Positions 31,512-40,755 of a stretch of 40,755 nt of DNA are shown here, piece after piece. The notes beneath the pieces are model-generated. The model saw nothing but the letters and a program-made list of their open reading frames with translations. It was not told the DNA's origin and did no database searches. This DNA is from Perkinsus olseni (lineage: Eukaryota; Perkinsozoa; Perkinsida; Perkinsidae): positions 1 to 40,755 of the forward strand of contig JABANP010000476.1 of the NCBI GenBank assembly GCA_013115135.1. The letters run 5' to 3'. Positions within the stretch are counted from its first letter, which is position 1, and each line of letters opens with the position of its first letter. The position numbers and the translations under genes were made by a program.

Positions 31512-33202
31512 ATGGATTATTCCGACTCCGAAGACGACTCCTACAACGACGTCAACTTCTGGCGTGTATCCCCGATGGTATTCCTACCACAGGATGACGC
31601 CCATAAGGCCAAGTAGGCCCTCACAGGAACCCTCGCTTCAACTATTGGCATTTACTTCAGAGCTTGCAAGGAAGAGGCTGGCGGGAATGATAATGCTCAT
31701 ACCGATAACGATGACAACAGCCTCAATAATTCAACTGGAGATGTGGTTTTGGTGGAACAACATGTTCAGCCACTCCAAGACCAGAGCTGTCTTATTCCGA
31801 AGAATGCCTATCAGCTTGTCGTCGCCCGGGACTTCTCTGGCAAGGCCGCGGACGCGTCGAGTGTACTGCTAGCCAACGCGCTCAATAGACTAACAGGCAA
31901 CTGCCTCTATTTGGCCGGTGATGGGCCGAGGTTGAGTAAGGTGGCCGAGAGAGCTGCAGAGCTCCGCAAAGAGCTCATGGCAGCTCAGAAGGAGGTGAGG
32001 TCGGCTGGGGGAGTGCAGGGAGGGAGAGGTGGTTGTTGTACGGTCTCAGTTAGAAGGAGTATCTGGGCCGTATGATGACTACTTCGTCCAACAGTGGAAG
32101 AGATCAGTTGTGAATCAGGTGAAAGCGGAGGTTGACATGGCTGATATAGAATTGGAGAAGCAAGGCCAGGATAAGGATCTATTGGAGCAATACACGGGTA
32201 CATCTCAAGTGGATAGTCAGGTAAGGCATCAGTCCATCTAACACTGTGCTACTGCAGTACCTTCCTCAGCTGGTCGTAGCCAAGAAGTTTGAAGTGAAGG
32301 CTACTTGTAGTAGCGATACGGCTACTACTGCTACGACGTGTGGCAGCCTCCTTAACCTGCTCGCTACGGGAGCCTATGATGGCGGTGATGGTAGTAGCCA
32401 CTCGCAGGCCTTCACGCACCAATCGCTGTTAGCAGGACGTGATGCCTCCCTACCTAAACACTCAGTCGCCTTCCGGATAGTATCGGATAGGATTACAGAG
32501 GGGCACGGGAAAGTGAATGTAATGTTGCTGTTGTGCGTGGGAAAATGGCTCAGCTAGTCTCCTCCTCAGGTGCCTGTCAGTGGTCGCGACAGGCCCCTCA
32601 GAAAGTATAAATTTGAAGTATCTATATCTGGGAAGGTTATCAAAAATGCTTGTGTGGCGTGGGATGGTTGTGAATGGAGTCCGGCGGATGGTGTGACAGA
32701 CGAAGACTACTGCAATGTTAACGGCGATGGTGACGAGTCGGCGGTGGAGCTGAAGTTCGACCAGGGTATCGCTACGCTGGAGTACGCTTGTGTGCTGCAA
32801 ACACTCAATAAGATAGCTTCTGTCTATCGTGTCCTGGACCAGGCGAGGGACACTAGCCCCCAATTGAACACGGCGATAGCTTTGCTAGAGTCTCTCTCTT
32901 TGGGCAAGTGCCAGTGCTTCCCGGTCTACTATAACGGTACCTATCTGGCCCGTCTGCACATTGCCGCGCGTCATGTTGTTCATGATGGTCCCTGGGCTCG
33001 ACGCTTATCAGACGAGATTCGTGCGCGGTGTGCATGCTTCTTAGCGTGCGATTTGAGACAGCTCATACCGGATGATACCAGATGCCCCTGCACTATCGAT
33101 GGAATGGTTGATCAAGTGAAGAGATCGACTCGCGGAATTCCTTCTGATGACCTGACGTCGGCTGAGAGGCGGCTGTTGGATCTCGTCGAAAGATCGTTTT
33201 AG
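31512..33202 (+). CDS. Conserved-looking 497-aa protein, family not recognised
   Basis: Five exons splice in frame (introns 31613-31660, 31995-32049, 32221-32257 or a nested 49-nt alternative, 32513-32569). It begins MDYSDSEDDSYNDVNFW, an acidic start. A central helical part (LLANALNRLTG; VAERAAELRKELMAAQKE) precedes a likely globular domain of about 290 residues with mixed strands (KYKFEVSISGKVIKNACVAW), an acidic loop and several cysteines (KCQCFPVYYNG; CACFLACDLRQL; RCPCTIDG). No signal peptide or membrane segment. Low repeat content and balanced composition argue for a real conserved protein, but I cannot name it. It is convergent with VAC14. Confidence 0.75.
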
Positions 33203-33750
33203 TTCTGTTGGTGATTGCGCATTAATATAAGTGATATGACTTGATAGTATCAGACACTCATTGGTATAACTTTTTCACAAACTTACAGGAAAAGATTTGA
33301 GTTCACGCTAGTTATCCGGTTGGCGGCCTCTCCACGGATCATACTCTATGCGGGTCATGACTTGGACTCGATACTTCCACGATGTATTCAGATTTCTGTC
33401 ATCCCAGCTGGCAATTTCGTCTGTCCCTGCACTTACATGTAGGCGTGTGTAAATGCTGTGAAGCGTCCGCGGTGCCTACACAGTCGGTCGTTGCTCCGCT
33501 TCGATGTTGCGTTTGTGTAAGGCGGTCGCGGAGACAAAGATACTGTAACGTCATTTCACGATGTAGAACAATGGCGATTCGTGATGCCACTATGATTCTT
33601 GCACGTTGAAACCCCAAAGGTGCTCGATTATTGGGATCTTCGGAGTACTTGCGTCTCCGCGGTTGATAAACTACACATCGACTCAACCCTGTTGGAGGGA
33701 TAGAAAGGAACGATATCATATGAATGTGGCACGACAAATAACAAATTAAA
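33203..33750. other. Intergenic region between convergent genes
   Basis: About 550 bp between the stop of the 497-aa protein gene (+) and the stop of VAC14 (-). It should hold two 3' untranslated regions. Open frames on both strands (33382-33609, 33399-33770) have no motif and I do not accept them. Confidence 0.5.
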
Positions 33751-36700
33751 TCAAGCTTGACACATAGCAAACGCTTTATAAACTACATCGAGTCTTTCCT
33801 TTAGCAACTTGAAGGCCTGTGGTAATGATAATGAAAGCAAGTCGTGATGATCTAGCATTACTCTAGTGTTTTGAGGGACGAGCATAACCAGGCCTACGAG
33901 GCAATCGAGGAGGCTTTGCTGCCTCTTCTTCCTGTCTGGTGCTTCTAAGGATCGATGCATGTTAAATTAAGCGTGTAGGGTGACACTTACCGATAAGATA
34001 TGAGTTAGGAAGCAGCTCCAGTCGTAGTCTAGTAAAAACTGGTGACTCGAGGAGGTGCACCAATTGGTCCAACTGCAGTAGGGGCTCCGCACCATTGGTA
34101 CTGTCCGCAGGGGGAGTCGACTGGGCCACGGTGCCTGCTGACCAAGGATGGCGCCAAGGCAGGAGGGGCCGCTTTCTACGGTCGATGCCCTTGCGGACAC
34201 TCCACGGTACGGAACCGATGGAGGCTTGGTCTTCGGCAATGATTCCAACGAATTTACATGCCAGGTCGTATCTCCCCACCCACAAGCATAACGATAGTGC
34301 ACTGGCTGGGTTACTCATCCATGGCACCTAGACAAGACGAGTAGAACAAGACCGGGCTGGAGGTGTCTACGAGTATCCTGACGAACAGAGGCAACTTCTT
34401 CTTATTCCAGTCAGTCGTGTCGCTAGAGGCGGCTAGGTCGGTCAGCTGCTGCCAAGTGAATGATAGTGCCTCTCGAGTATTGGCATCAGCATGCAAAACA
34501 TCGCGGAGGGTATTGGTCTCTGGTGCTGCGAATCAAGGATGGGCAATGAGCGAGAAAGCAATGGTGGTAGTGGTAGTAGTACCGGTAAGTAGTATCCAGT
34601 TGAAGAGGTAGACGGCGATGCTCTTGAACTCCGCGTCGTCCTCATCCCGTTGTAAATTGAGCGCTATGTGACGATAGAAGCGTTCCACGTCGATGTGGCA
34701 GCATAAATGACGGATTATCAGCCGGTACCTGTCGTGATGGACACTCTGCCATGCAAGATTGGGAAGAGAGGGGCACCTCAAGGCCAAGGACTGTAGTCCC
34801 TGCAGCTGCTGCTGCTGCTGATGATTATGTTGGTGAGCATCCCCTCCGTCCTCAGAGCCAGCTGTCTGAGGGGGGTTGTGGAGGTGGTTGGCGTCCTCGT
34901 CCACTTCATCGGCCAGCGTCACCGACTTCCTGTTAGTCTTTAGTAGTTCTAACAGTCTAGTACAAACCAAGGGGAAGTACCTGGGGAGGGCAGAGAGGCT
35001 GATGATGACGGCTGCTGCTGCTACTGGGCGCTACTCATCATCCTTAGGGAACGAGGATATCCTACTGAGGACCTGTAGTGCCGCTATGCAGACCTCTGAG
35101 CTCGGGTGCTGCAGGGTGGCGAAGACGGAATCTAGGAGGCTGGGTCGTGGCTGCTCTGACGGGTTCGAATCTGAAAGTGCCATAACTGATGCCATCCCTT
35201 GGGGAGAGTATCTTGTACCCTCATCCTGTGCACGCTTGGCTTCGACTTCTCTAAGCATCTGTTGAGGGCTTAGTTCAAGTAAGAGGGAGACCCATTGCAA
35301 ACAGCAGGCACCTGACTGAGGCCTTCCGAACAGCGTACCGTGGTGGTGATAGTAACGTACGTGTGACAGTCTGATCGAGAGGGCCCGAGAGGTAACGGCA
35401 TACAACGCTGATGACTCTATCATCGCCGTAACTACTGAGGAGAGGTGGTAGGTGTTGATAAGCGATGACAATGCTCACGAGGGTGGCTGGTCGCGATCCC
35501 GGGCAGTATCGCTCCCGATAGCTTCAACAGCACTGAGGAGTATCGTGTGGGCCTCAACAGCCTTACGCGACACCTCTGCTTGGCGAGCATCCACGCAGCC
35601 CAGGATCTGAAGGAAGAGCAGCCGGAGACATCCCTACTGAGGGATGGCTGTTACCCCTTGAAGGAGTAGAGGCAGGAGTGCCCGAAGGTTAACAGCTGCG
35701 TTGGAGTCCATGGCCATACGCGGAGTGTCGTAATCCTCGGGCATTAACTGGAAGTAGCCAATAGGGAATTATCATACTCAGCACTCACTCGAGTACCGTA
35801 GCATCGGAGGGTACAAGGGTGGGTAGGAGTAGGCCTGGGGTGTTGAGGAAGGCCAGCAGCCAATTCATAGCTGTTACACGGCTCAAGGACTCAGTCGAAG
35901 AACAGTTGAACACTACGATGGACACCTGATGGGGGGTACAGCGACAGTGAGGACGACGACAACAGCCTCACGCTCTTAGCCACGATTGCTCGGAGCTTGG
36001 TCGAGGCTACTGCTGATGCTGGTGTGGGGGCCTTGCTATCATCATCATTATCAGGGGTCAGTGCTGTTGCCGAGGACGTCAAATCCTCCAGGAATTCACC
36101 GAGGACCTACAGTAGAGATGCTCTCCCTGACTGCCGCCGCCGTTATTGTTGTTGCTGTACTTGATCGGCAGTATGGCGAAGATCTCCGCGAGTTGGATCA
36201 CGCTGGAGAGAGAAGAGGGTACCAAGGAAGAGGGGTAAATGCAGCAGTAACAGGTTCCGAGTGGTGGGCAGTGAATGCAGCACCTGAGAAGGATGATGAC
36301 GAATGCTGATCCTCATGATGGGCAACCGACCGATATCCAGGACATAGCCAATTGCTTGATGAAAGGGTTCACTACGCGGAGGTGTGCTGCAATGCGACCA
36401 ATAAAGGCACCCAAATCGAAGAGGCCTGACCAGCAGTAGTAGCCCACCGCTACTACCTCTCAACACTTACCGTCCTCCTGACGAGTTAATACTGGTAGAT
36501 GCATCAAGCGCTGGCCTTGTGGGTCCTCAGGCAGGGCTGGAGATTGCGGTGTTGATATTACGTTGATACAGTTGTTGTCGACACCAGCAACAACGGCTGG
36601 GAGGAGGATATCACAACTTGTGGAGGTTGCCGAATCCTCGGGGTACATGCCAGGCCCGGTGGTCACAGGAGAGGGTAACAACTGATGATGAGCAGTTGAC

Positions 36701-37801
36701 GCTTCTGGGCGGCGGTGGCGGCGATGGTGGTGGTGTACCTCCTCCTCATCCTCATCCTTATCATCCCCTGTTGGTACCTCTCGTACAATGAAGGGTCTAT
36801 TGCTAACATCGGATACTATATCCTTGAGGAGCCTATCCAAGTACTGTGCACCAGACTTCACCTCCTGGTCGACATCGGCCACCAATCGACACACCCCATC
36901 CAGTGCCTGATGGCAACACACTCCATGCACAGTGATGGAGGTGTAGACGTAGTACTAGGCACATCCTCCTCCCCTTCAGGAGCAGGCCCCTGGCCACTTT
37001 GCTTATATTAAACATAGCCTCACAGGCGTAGTAGCGGCACCTGTTGTCATCGTCGTCGAACAAATACAATACCTGTCCATGGTCACATGGCCATACCATG
37101 ATAGAGGCGAGGGAGCAGCTACCGGTGCTATGAGGCTGTCTAGGAATGGATCAAGATTCCTATTCTCGAGGGCAATAGCAACACTGGCCAAGCCCAACAA
37201 GCCTCCTTTACGTGCATTAGGGTAGGGGGACTTGGTGAAGCTGGTGGAGGTGAGGACCTGATCACAGAAAGTGCTGTTGGTCCCCAGCACTGGTGCTGTC
37301 ATCTTTACTGTTATAATTGACGCTATATTGACTGTGGTTGTTGTAGGCGTATGCTGCTCTTGGCCGTAGTAGTCCCTCTGCTGCAAGGCTTGTTTAACAC
37401 GTGACTCTACCTCATGGGCCGCCATACTCCTCTTCTCGTAGCTCCTGTCACTCAGTAGCCGAGATGCACCTACCCCCAGGATTGGAACGCCGTGGATCAC
37501 CATTTCACTATTCCGGTTTACTTTGGCCTAGTATGCTGGCTACGTCCAGCTGTGGGAAGTGGTGATGAGTAGCAGCAGTATCAGGTAGGGGCGAGTAGGA
37601 CGATGAGGTGCTCTCCGGTCGAGAAGATGAGGCCTGGGGTCCCATGTCTGCGGCCCCTATCGCAGGTGATGTGGGCGGCTCCGACTGGTCCTGTGGCTCG
37701 GAGGCAGTACGCGTGTCCAGCGGGCCGAGCACGTCGCCGACTGAAAGAATATATACTAGTAGGGTGATGATGTTAATGAAGGTGCCACTACGTCCTCTCA
37801 T
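33751..37801 (-). CDS. VAC14: VAC14 scaffold of the PIKfyve/Fab1 complex
   Basis: VAC14 is the HEAT-repeat scaffold joining the Fab1/PIKfyve kinase and Fig4 phosphatase on endosomal membranes for PI(3,5)P2 turnover. Colinear family blocks: SDRSYEKRSMAAHEVE, ARKGGLLGLASVAIAL, RCRYYACEAMFNISKVARG, LVADVDQEVKSGAQYLDRLL (then KDIV), QLDQLVHLLESPVFTRLRLE, and a C-terminal MLVPQNTRVML. Checked introns include 52 nt near 37460-37511, 50 nt after LIAP, 49 nt before ALDGVCRLV and 46 nt after NSYLI. Several middle exons (about 34500-36450) were not resolved. With the 52-nt intron the start moves to 37801, adding a ~75-residue disordered N-terminus; Met 37503 is the alternative. An acidic/His-rich insert follows the Vac14 core repeat. 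Confidence 0.88.
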
Positions 37802-37946
37802 AGCCTGTTGCTTGGCGGAGGGAAGCTAGAGTGATAAAACTATAAACTGTCATCAAACAGGCTAATTGACCATCGACTCCTGCAATGACCACAACATCAA
37901 CATGGCAATGAGGAGCAAGGATAACAGGTTATGTTGGTATATAAAA

Positions 37947-38568
37947 TCAGATGAAGGGCCCGGAGGAGGTAGTAGAGTTGAATGGGTGTGGAGAGCCATC
38001 GTATACTGTAGTGGTCCTCCTCCAACCGTGTACTGGGTCGTAGGTCTCAGTAGTAACTGTAGCGGAGGAAGCAGAAGTCCAACCATGATGATGTTGACGA
38101 GGAGTGGTATTCCAACCATAGACATCATCGTCATCATCATACCACAGGCCTCTGCCGTACTGAGGAGGGCCACCATCAGCGTAGCAGCAGGAGTGTTAGT
38201 GGTGTTTGCCCCACCTCATCATCACCACTGCTCCTTCCAACTGTACTCTCACCATGATTGATGAGAGACTGTCCCCAAGAGCCACCACCAAGATTGATGC
38301 CTAGCTCCCTCTGAAGCTGCTTAGGGCTCTTCCTTTGCTTATCATTCTCGTACATACCATACATGAGGGCGGCGATCAGGCCGAAGTACCTAAGGAAGGG
38401 AGTGATGCCAGATCACTAACACGGAATGTGGTGTTGATGGGTTAACTAATACTACTATTACCCTGCTGATATGCAGGCTTTTTGTGCATTGGTCATGTTG
38501 TAGTAGTAGGGTGGCATATCACCCGTACCAAAGAACCGCTGATACCTGAGATCACGACCACCAGCCAT
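37947..38568 (-). CDS. Small membrane protein, family not recognised
   Basis: Three exons (38568-38462, 38389-38215, 38159-37947) splice in frame to 164 aa, with introns of 72 and 55 nt. The start is MAGGRDLRYQRFFGTGDMPP, followed by a hydrophobic segment (YFGLIAALMYGMYE) that is probably one membrane helix, a charged KQRKSPKQLQRELG region and a Tyr/Trp/Asp/Thr-rich tail (GLWYDDDDDVYGWNTT). Short N-terminus, one helix and a basic segment recall small subunits of mitochondrial membrane complexes, but I recognise no family. The exons are individually too short to appear as long open frames, which explains why such a gene is easily missed. Confidence 0.6.
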
Positions 38569-38597
38569 GGGCAGCAGCCGATGATGCTACACTGTGT

Positions 38598-39914
38598 TTA
38601 CGTGGTATAAGCGCCGCCGAGGAACACCAGGTACATGATGGGAGAGCAGTAGGGCGTGAAGTATATCATACTACCACATATTGCCAAACCTATGCAGGCA
38701 GCGCTACTGAGGAGAAGGAAACAGAGCAGGCCCACCGACCTGCAGGCAGGAACCATCTGTTCAGGCTTCCGGCTACTCGACCACCGTCCAGTTGGCCGAC
38801 TGGGAGAAGGTTGAATAGGTTTATCATATAACCGAAATGGGAGAGGGCGAAGGCTAGCTGGGAACCTGTGAGATGACAGCAACGGTGAGTGGATCCATCT
38901 TCCTGTTGTTGAGGTGGTACCTGTAGCAACACCATAAGCAGCAATAGGGAGGACACCGAGGGAGCCGAGGACTGGGCCTGCTAGAGCTATCAGGGCTTCT
39001 TGGTAGGCTGAGAGATGAAGGACGGCTAGCGCGGATGAGGATGGCGGAGAATGGCTCACCACTAGAAGGGTGTTTACGCATCTCGACGGATGCCCCCATG
39101 AATGGTATGAACACCATAGGGCCCGTCGGTACCCCTAGTCTCCTCATCATCAGAGCATGTCCTAGTTCGTGGATGAATATCAACCCAACCATACCCGTAC
39201 CGAACCTTATGATGATGATGGCGGCACGATGACGGTCCGAGGATGGTCCCTGCGGCACTACTTACTGCCATCCAAAGACAGCTCCGTATGCAAGTGTCGA
39301 TACACACATACTAAGCAATGGCCCTGCCTTGGAGAACTTCAATACGGGTATCAATATCTTCAACCCTTTGAGCTTCATAACAGCGTATCCTGCGGCTGAT
39401 ACACCAATAACTTTAGACCACCAATTGCCGCTGCCAGAAGGCTGCTGCTGCTGGCCGCTGTGCTGTATGTTGTATTGTGACGAGGAGCGGTATAGCCTGA
39501 CCTGCTGCTGATGCTGACCACCTAATGGTCCACCGCAGGAGTTCACCTGCAAACAGTGATGGGCCGCTCACAATGAGCAACCATAGCGTCTCTTACCTTC
39601 GTCGATATAGCACTGCTGAGCGGTAGGTAGGGCGCTAGTGCTGTAGACCTCCTCAAGTCCATGGACTCCCCTCGCTTATTATCATTCCATATCCGGGGAA
39701 CAGCATCACCACCTACATCAATGCGACACGCTGAGCATGGCGTCCGATGTATCAAGGGCATAGCCTCTCTCATGCTACCGGGTGTAGTAGAGTGAACACG
39801 ACGACGGGCTGGATTGCATGCGACGAGCCCTCGCTGTGACCAGGCTGCGGCTACCATACGGAGGGTGGTGGGAGTGCTGCAGCATGCCTTAAAAACATGA
39901 CCGGTAGGTATCAT
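38598..39914 (-). CDS. M50 (site-2 protease-like) membrane metalloprotease
   Basis: Splicing introns of 50 nt (after AISTK), 60 nt (after FGWQ), 52 nt, 55 nt and 47 nt joins the family landmarks: a hydrophobic segment (GPLLSMCVSTLAYGAVFGW), the zinc-binding helix GLIFIHELGHALMMRRLG, FIPFMGASVEM, EALIALAGPVLGSLG, then GYMINLFNLLPVGQLDGGRV, whose LDGG Asp is the third zinc ligand. This is the COG1994/SpoIVFB-like branch of intramembrane proteases that cut membrane-bound substrates. The N-terminal ~100 residues are basic and Ser/Thr-rich (NPARRRVHSTTPGS), possibly a mitochondrial or plastid presequence (inferred). All catalytic residues are present. The last junction, which uses a GTTCCT donor, is the least certain. 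Confidence 0.85.
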
Positions 39915-40066
39915 CTTAGCTGTAAGGGAGACTTCCGGAGAGACATACTACCACCACACCCACAACACAAGCCTACGTCACGTATGGTAGAGAAACACAC
40001 CACATGCCGTGATGCCTAGGCTCTGCTGATCGAAACAACAGGCAATTGAGGAAGGCAGTACTATCA

Positions 40067-40755
40067 TTAACTACCACCATGGGCCATGAACGGTTGTCTA
40101 CTCGTGATCAGATCCTCATCGATAAGGGCACCCCAACCTTTACTCGAGGAGGGCAAATCCTTGCCCAGTCCGTATAAAGATGATGATCGCTGCAAGTTGG
40201 GCCCACTACTATTGCCCAGGGGGATGTTTGGGCTGACATTCTGAATCGGAACGGCATGTGGACGAGGAAGCGGGTGGGGCGTATCGTCCGGCCGAAGCTG
40301 GCGTAGAATGGTATGCAGAGCCGCCCGTGTAGTTTGGTTCAATCCAGATGATAGATCCAGCCGAGAGAAGTTGAGTAGCGTCTGCTGCAGCGAGGTATTG
40401 CTCCGGCTGGCTGTCCTATCCTCGGCTGTTGATTGGTGATTACTCTCGTCGGGGTCTCGAGGCTTCGTCAAGGGTTTGCCTGACCTCAGTGTTTCAAGCA
40501 CCTCAGCAGCCCTATCAGTGACACTGGGGGCACACCCCACTAGCCACAGCACATTGTATAGGGTATGATGCTTGAGATACCTTGTTGCGTTCTAGCTTAT
40601 AAAGGGAAGGCAACTGCACCACTATGATCCTTGGGGGGCAGAGACAGCTAGCCGGCATGGGACTTGCCTTGCCAATAGCAGGCCTCCTCGGTCTCTTTAC
40701 TCGATCCTCACCGCTAGCGTCCTCATGAGGGCTCTCTACAAGGCCCCAAGAGTAC
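40067..40755 (-). CDS. 3' part of an unrecognised gene, cut by the right edge
   Basis: The frame 40552-40067 encodes Ser/Asn/Gln-rich text with short helical stretches (SVTDRAAEVLETLRSGK; NQTTRAALHTILRQLRPD) and a conserved-looking end KGWGALIDEDLITSRQPF before the stop. Upstream, QLPSLYKLERNK followed by a GTATCT...CCCCAG segment of 57 nt near 40530-40585 looks like another exon and intron, although the phase did not match in my reading. The 5' end lies outside the window. No domain is recognised. Confidence 0.5.

Noticed and set aside
33399..33770. Minus-strand open frame beyond the VAC14 stop
   Set aside because: Different frame, no homology, and located in the convergent 3' region.
37508..37801. 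Separate 97-aa secreted protein with a signal peptide
   Set aside because: The hydrophobic stretch coincides with a 51-nt intron-like segment, and a 52-nt intron joins this frame in phase to VAC14, so it is more likely the VAC14 N-terminus.

Overview
The window looks like nuclear DNA from a protist, most likely a Perkinsus-like alveolate; I infer this and have not tested it. It contains intron-rich eukaryotic genes with very short GT-AG introns (mostly 43-60 nt), a ciliary transport gene (IFT56), an Integrator subunit, a VAC14 scaffold, AP2-like genes and many CAT/CAA/CTG microsatellites. Stop codons behave as in the standard code. Where in-frame TAG or TGA codons interrupt coding text in the reconstructed genes, a short intron normally removes them.

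Layout. 1-3516: weakly supported minus-strand hypothetical gene, a 42-bp minisatellite and a diverged ~240-bp repeat present twice. 3517-6264: multi-exon coiled-coil/low-complexity gene (+). 6392-9320: INTS3 N-terminal-domain gene (+, 5' end unresolved). 9512-14443: four tandem intronless membrane-anchored RING-H2 paralogues (+). 14444-16916: no gene recognised. 16917-21863: a decayed gag-pol retrotransposon (minus strand) carrying two inserted composite elements. 22185-25856: two divergently transcribed AP2-like paralogues. 26458-28983: IFT56/TTC26, all 14 exons resolved. 29152-31385: Q/H-rich coiled-coil protein. 31512-33202: unrecognised 497-aa protein. 33751-37801: VAC14 (minus). 37947-38568: small unrecognised membrane protein (minus). 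38598-39914: M50 metalloprotease (minus). 40067 to the right edge: 3' part of another minus-strand gene.

The most unusual objects are the two ~1-kb elements at 17619-18573 and 19325-20325. Read in the same sense they share one architecture: an inverted array of degenerate 15-bp repeats, a spacer, a tRNA-like segment with A/B-box-like motifs, a G-rich linker, a near-perfect 51-59-bp palindrome with a 1-nt centre, and a second 15-bp array in the opposite orientation. They lie in opposite orientations, one between the protease and reverse-transcriptase parts of the retrotransposon and one between gag and the zinc knuckle. I know of no described element class with this combination.

The genes do not form a pathway. 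They are ordinary housekeeping functions (snRNA processing, ubiquitin ligation, intraflagellar transport, PI(3,5)P2 synthesis, intramembrane proteolysis) on both sides of a transposon island.
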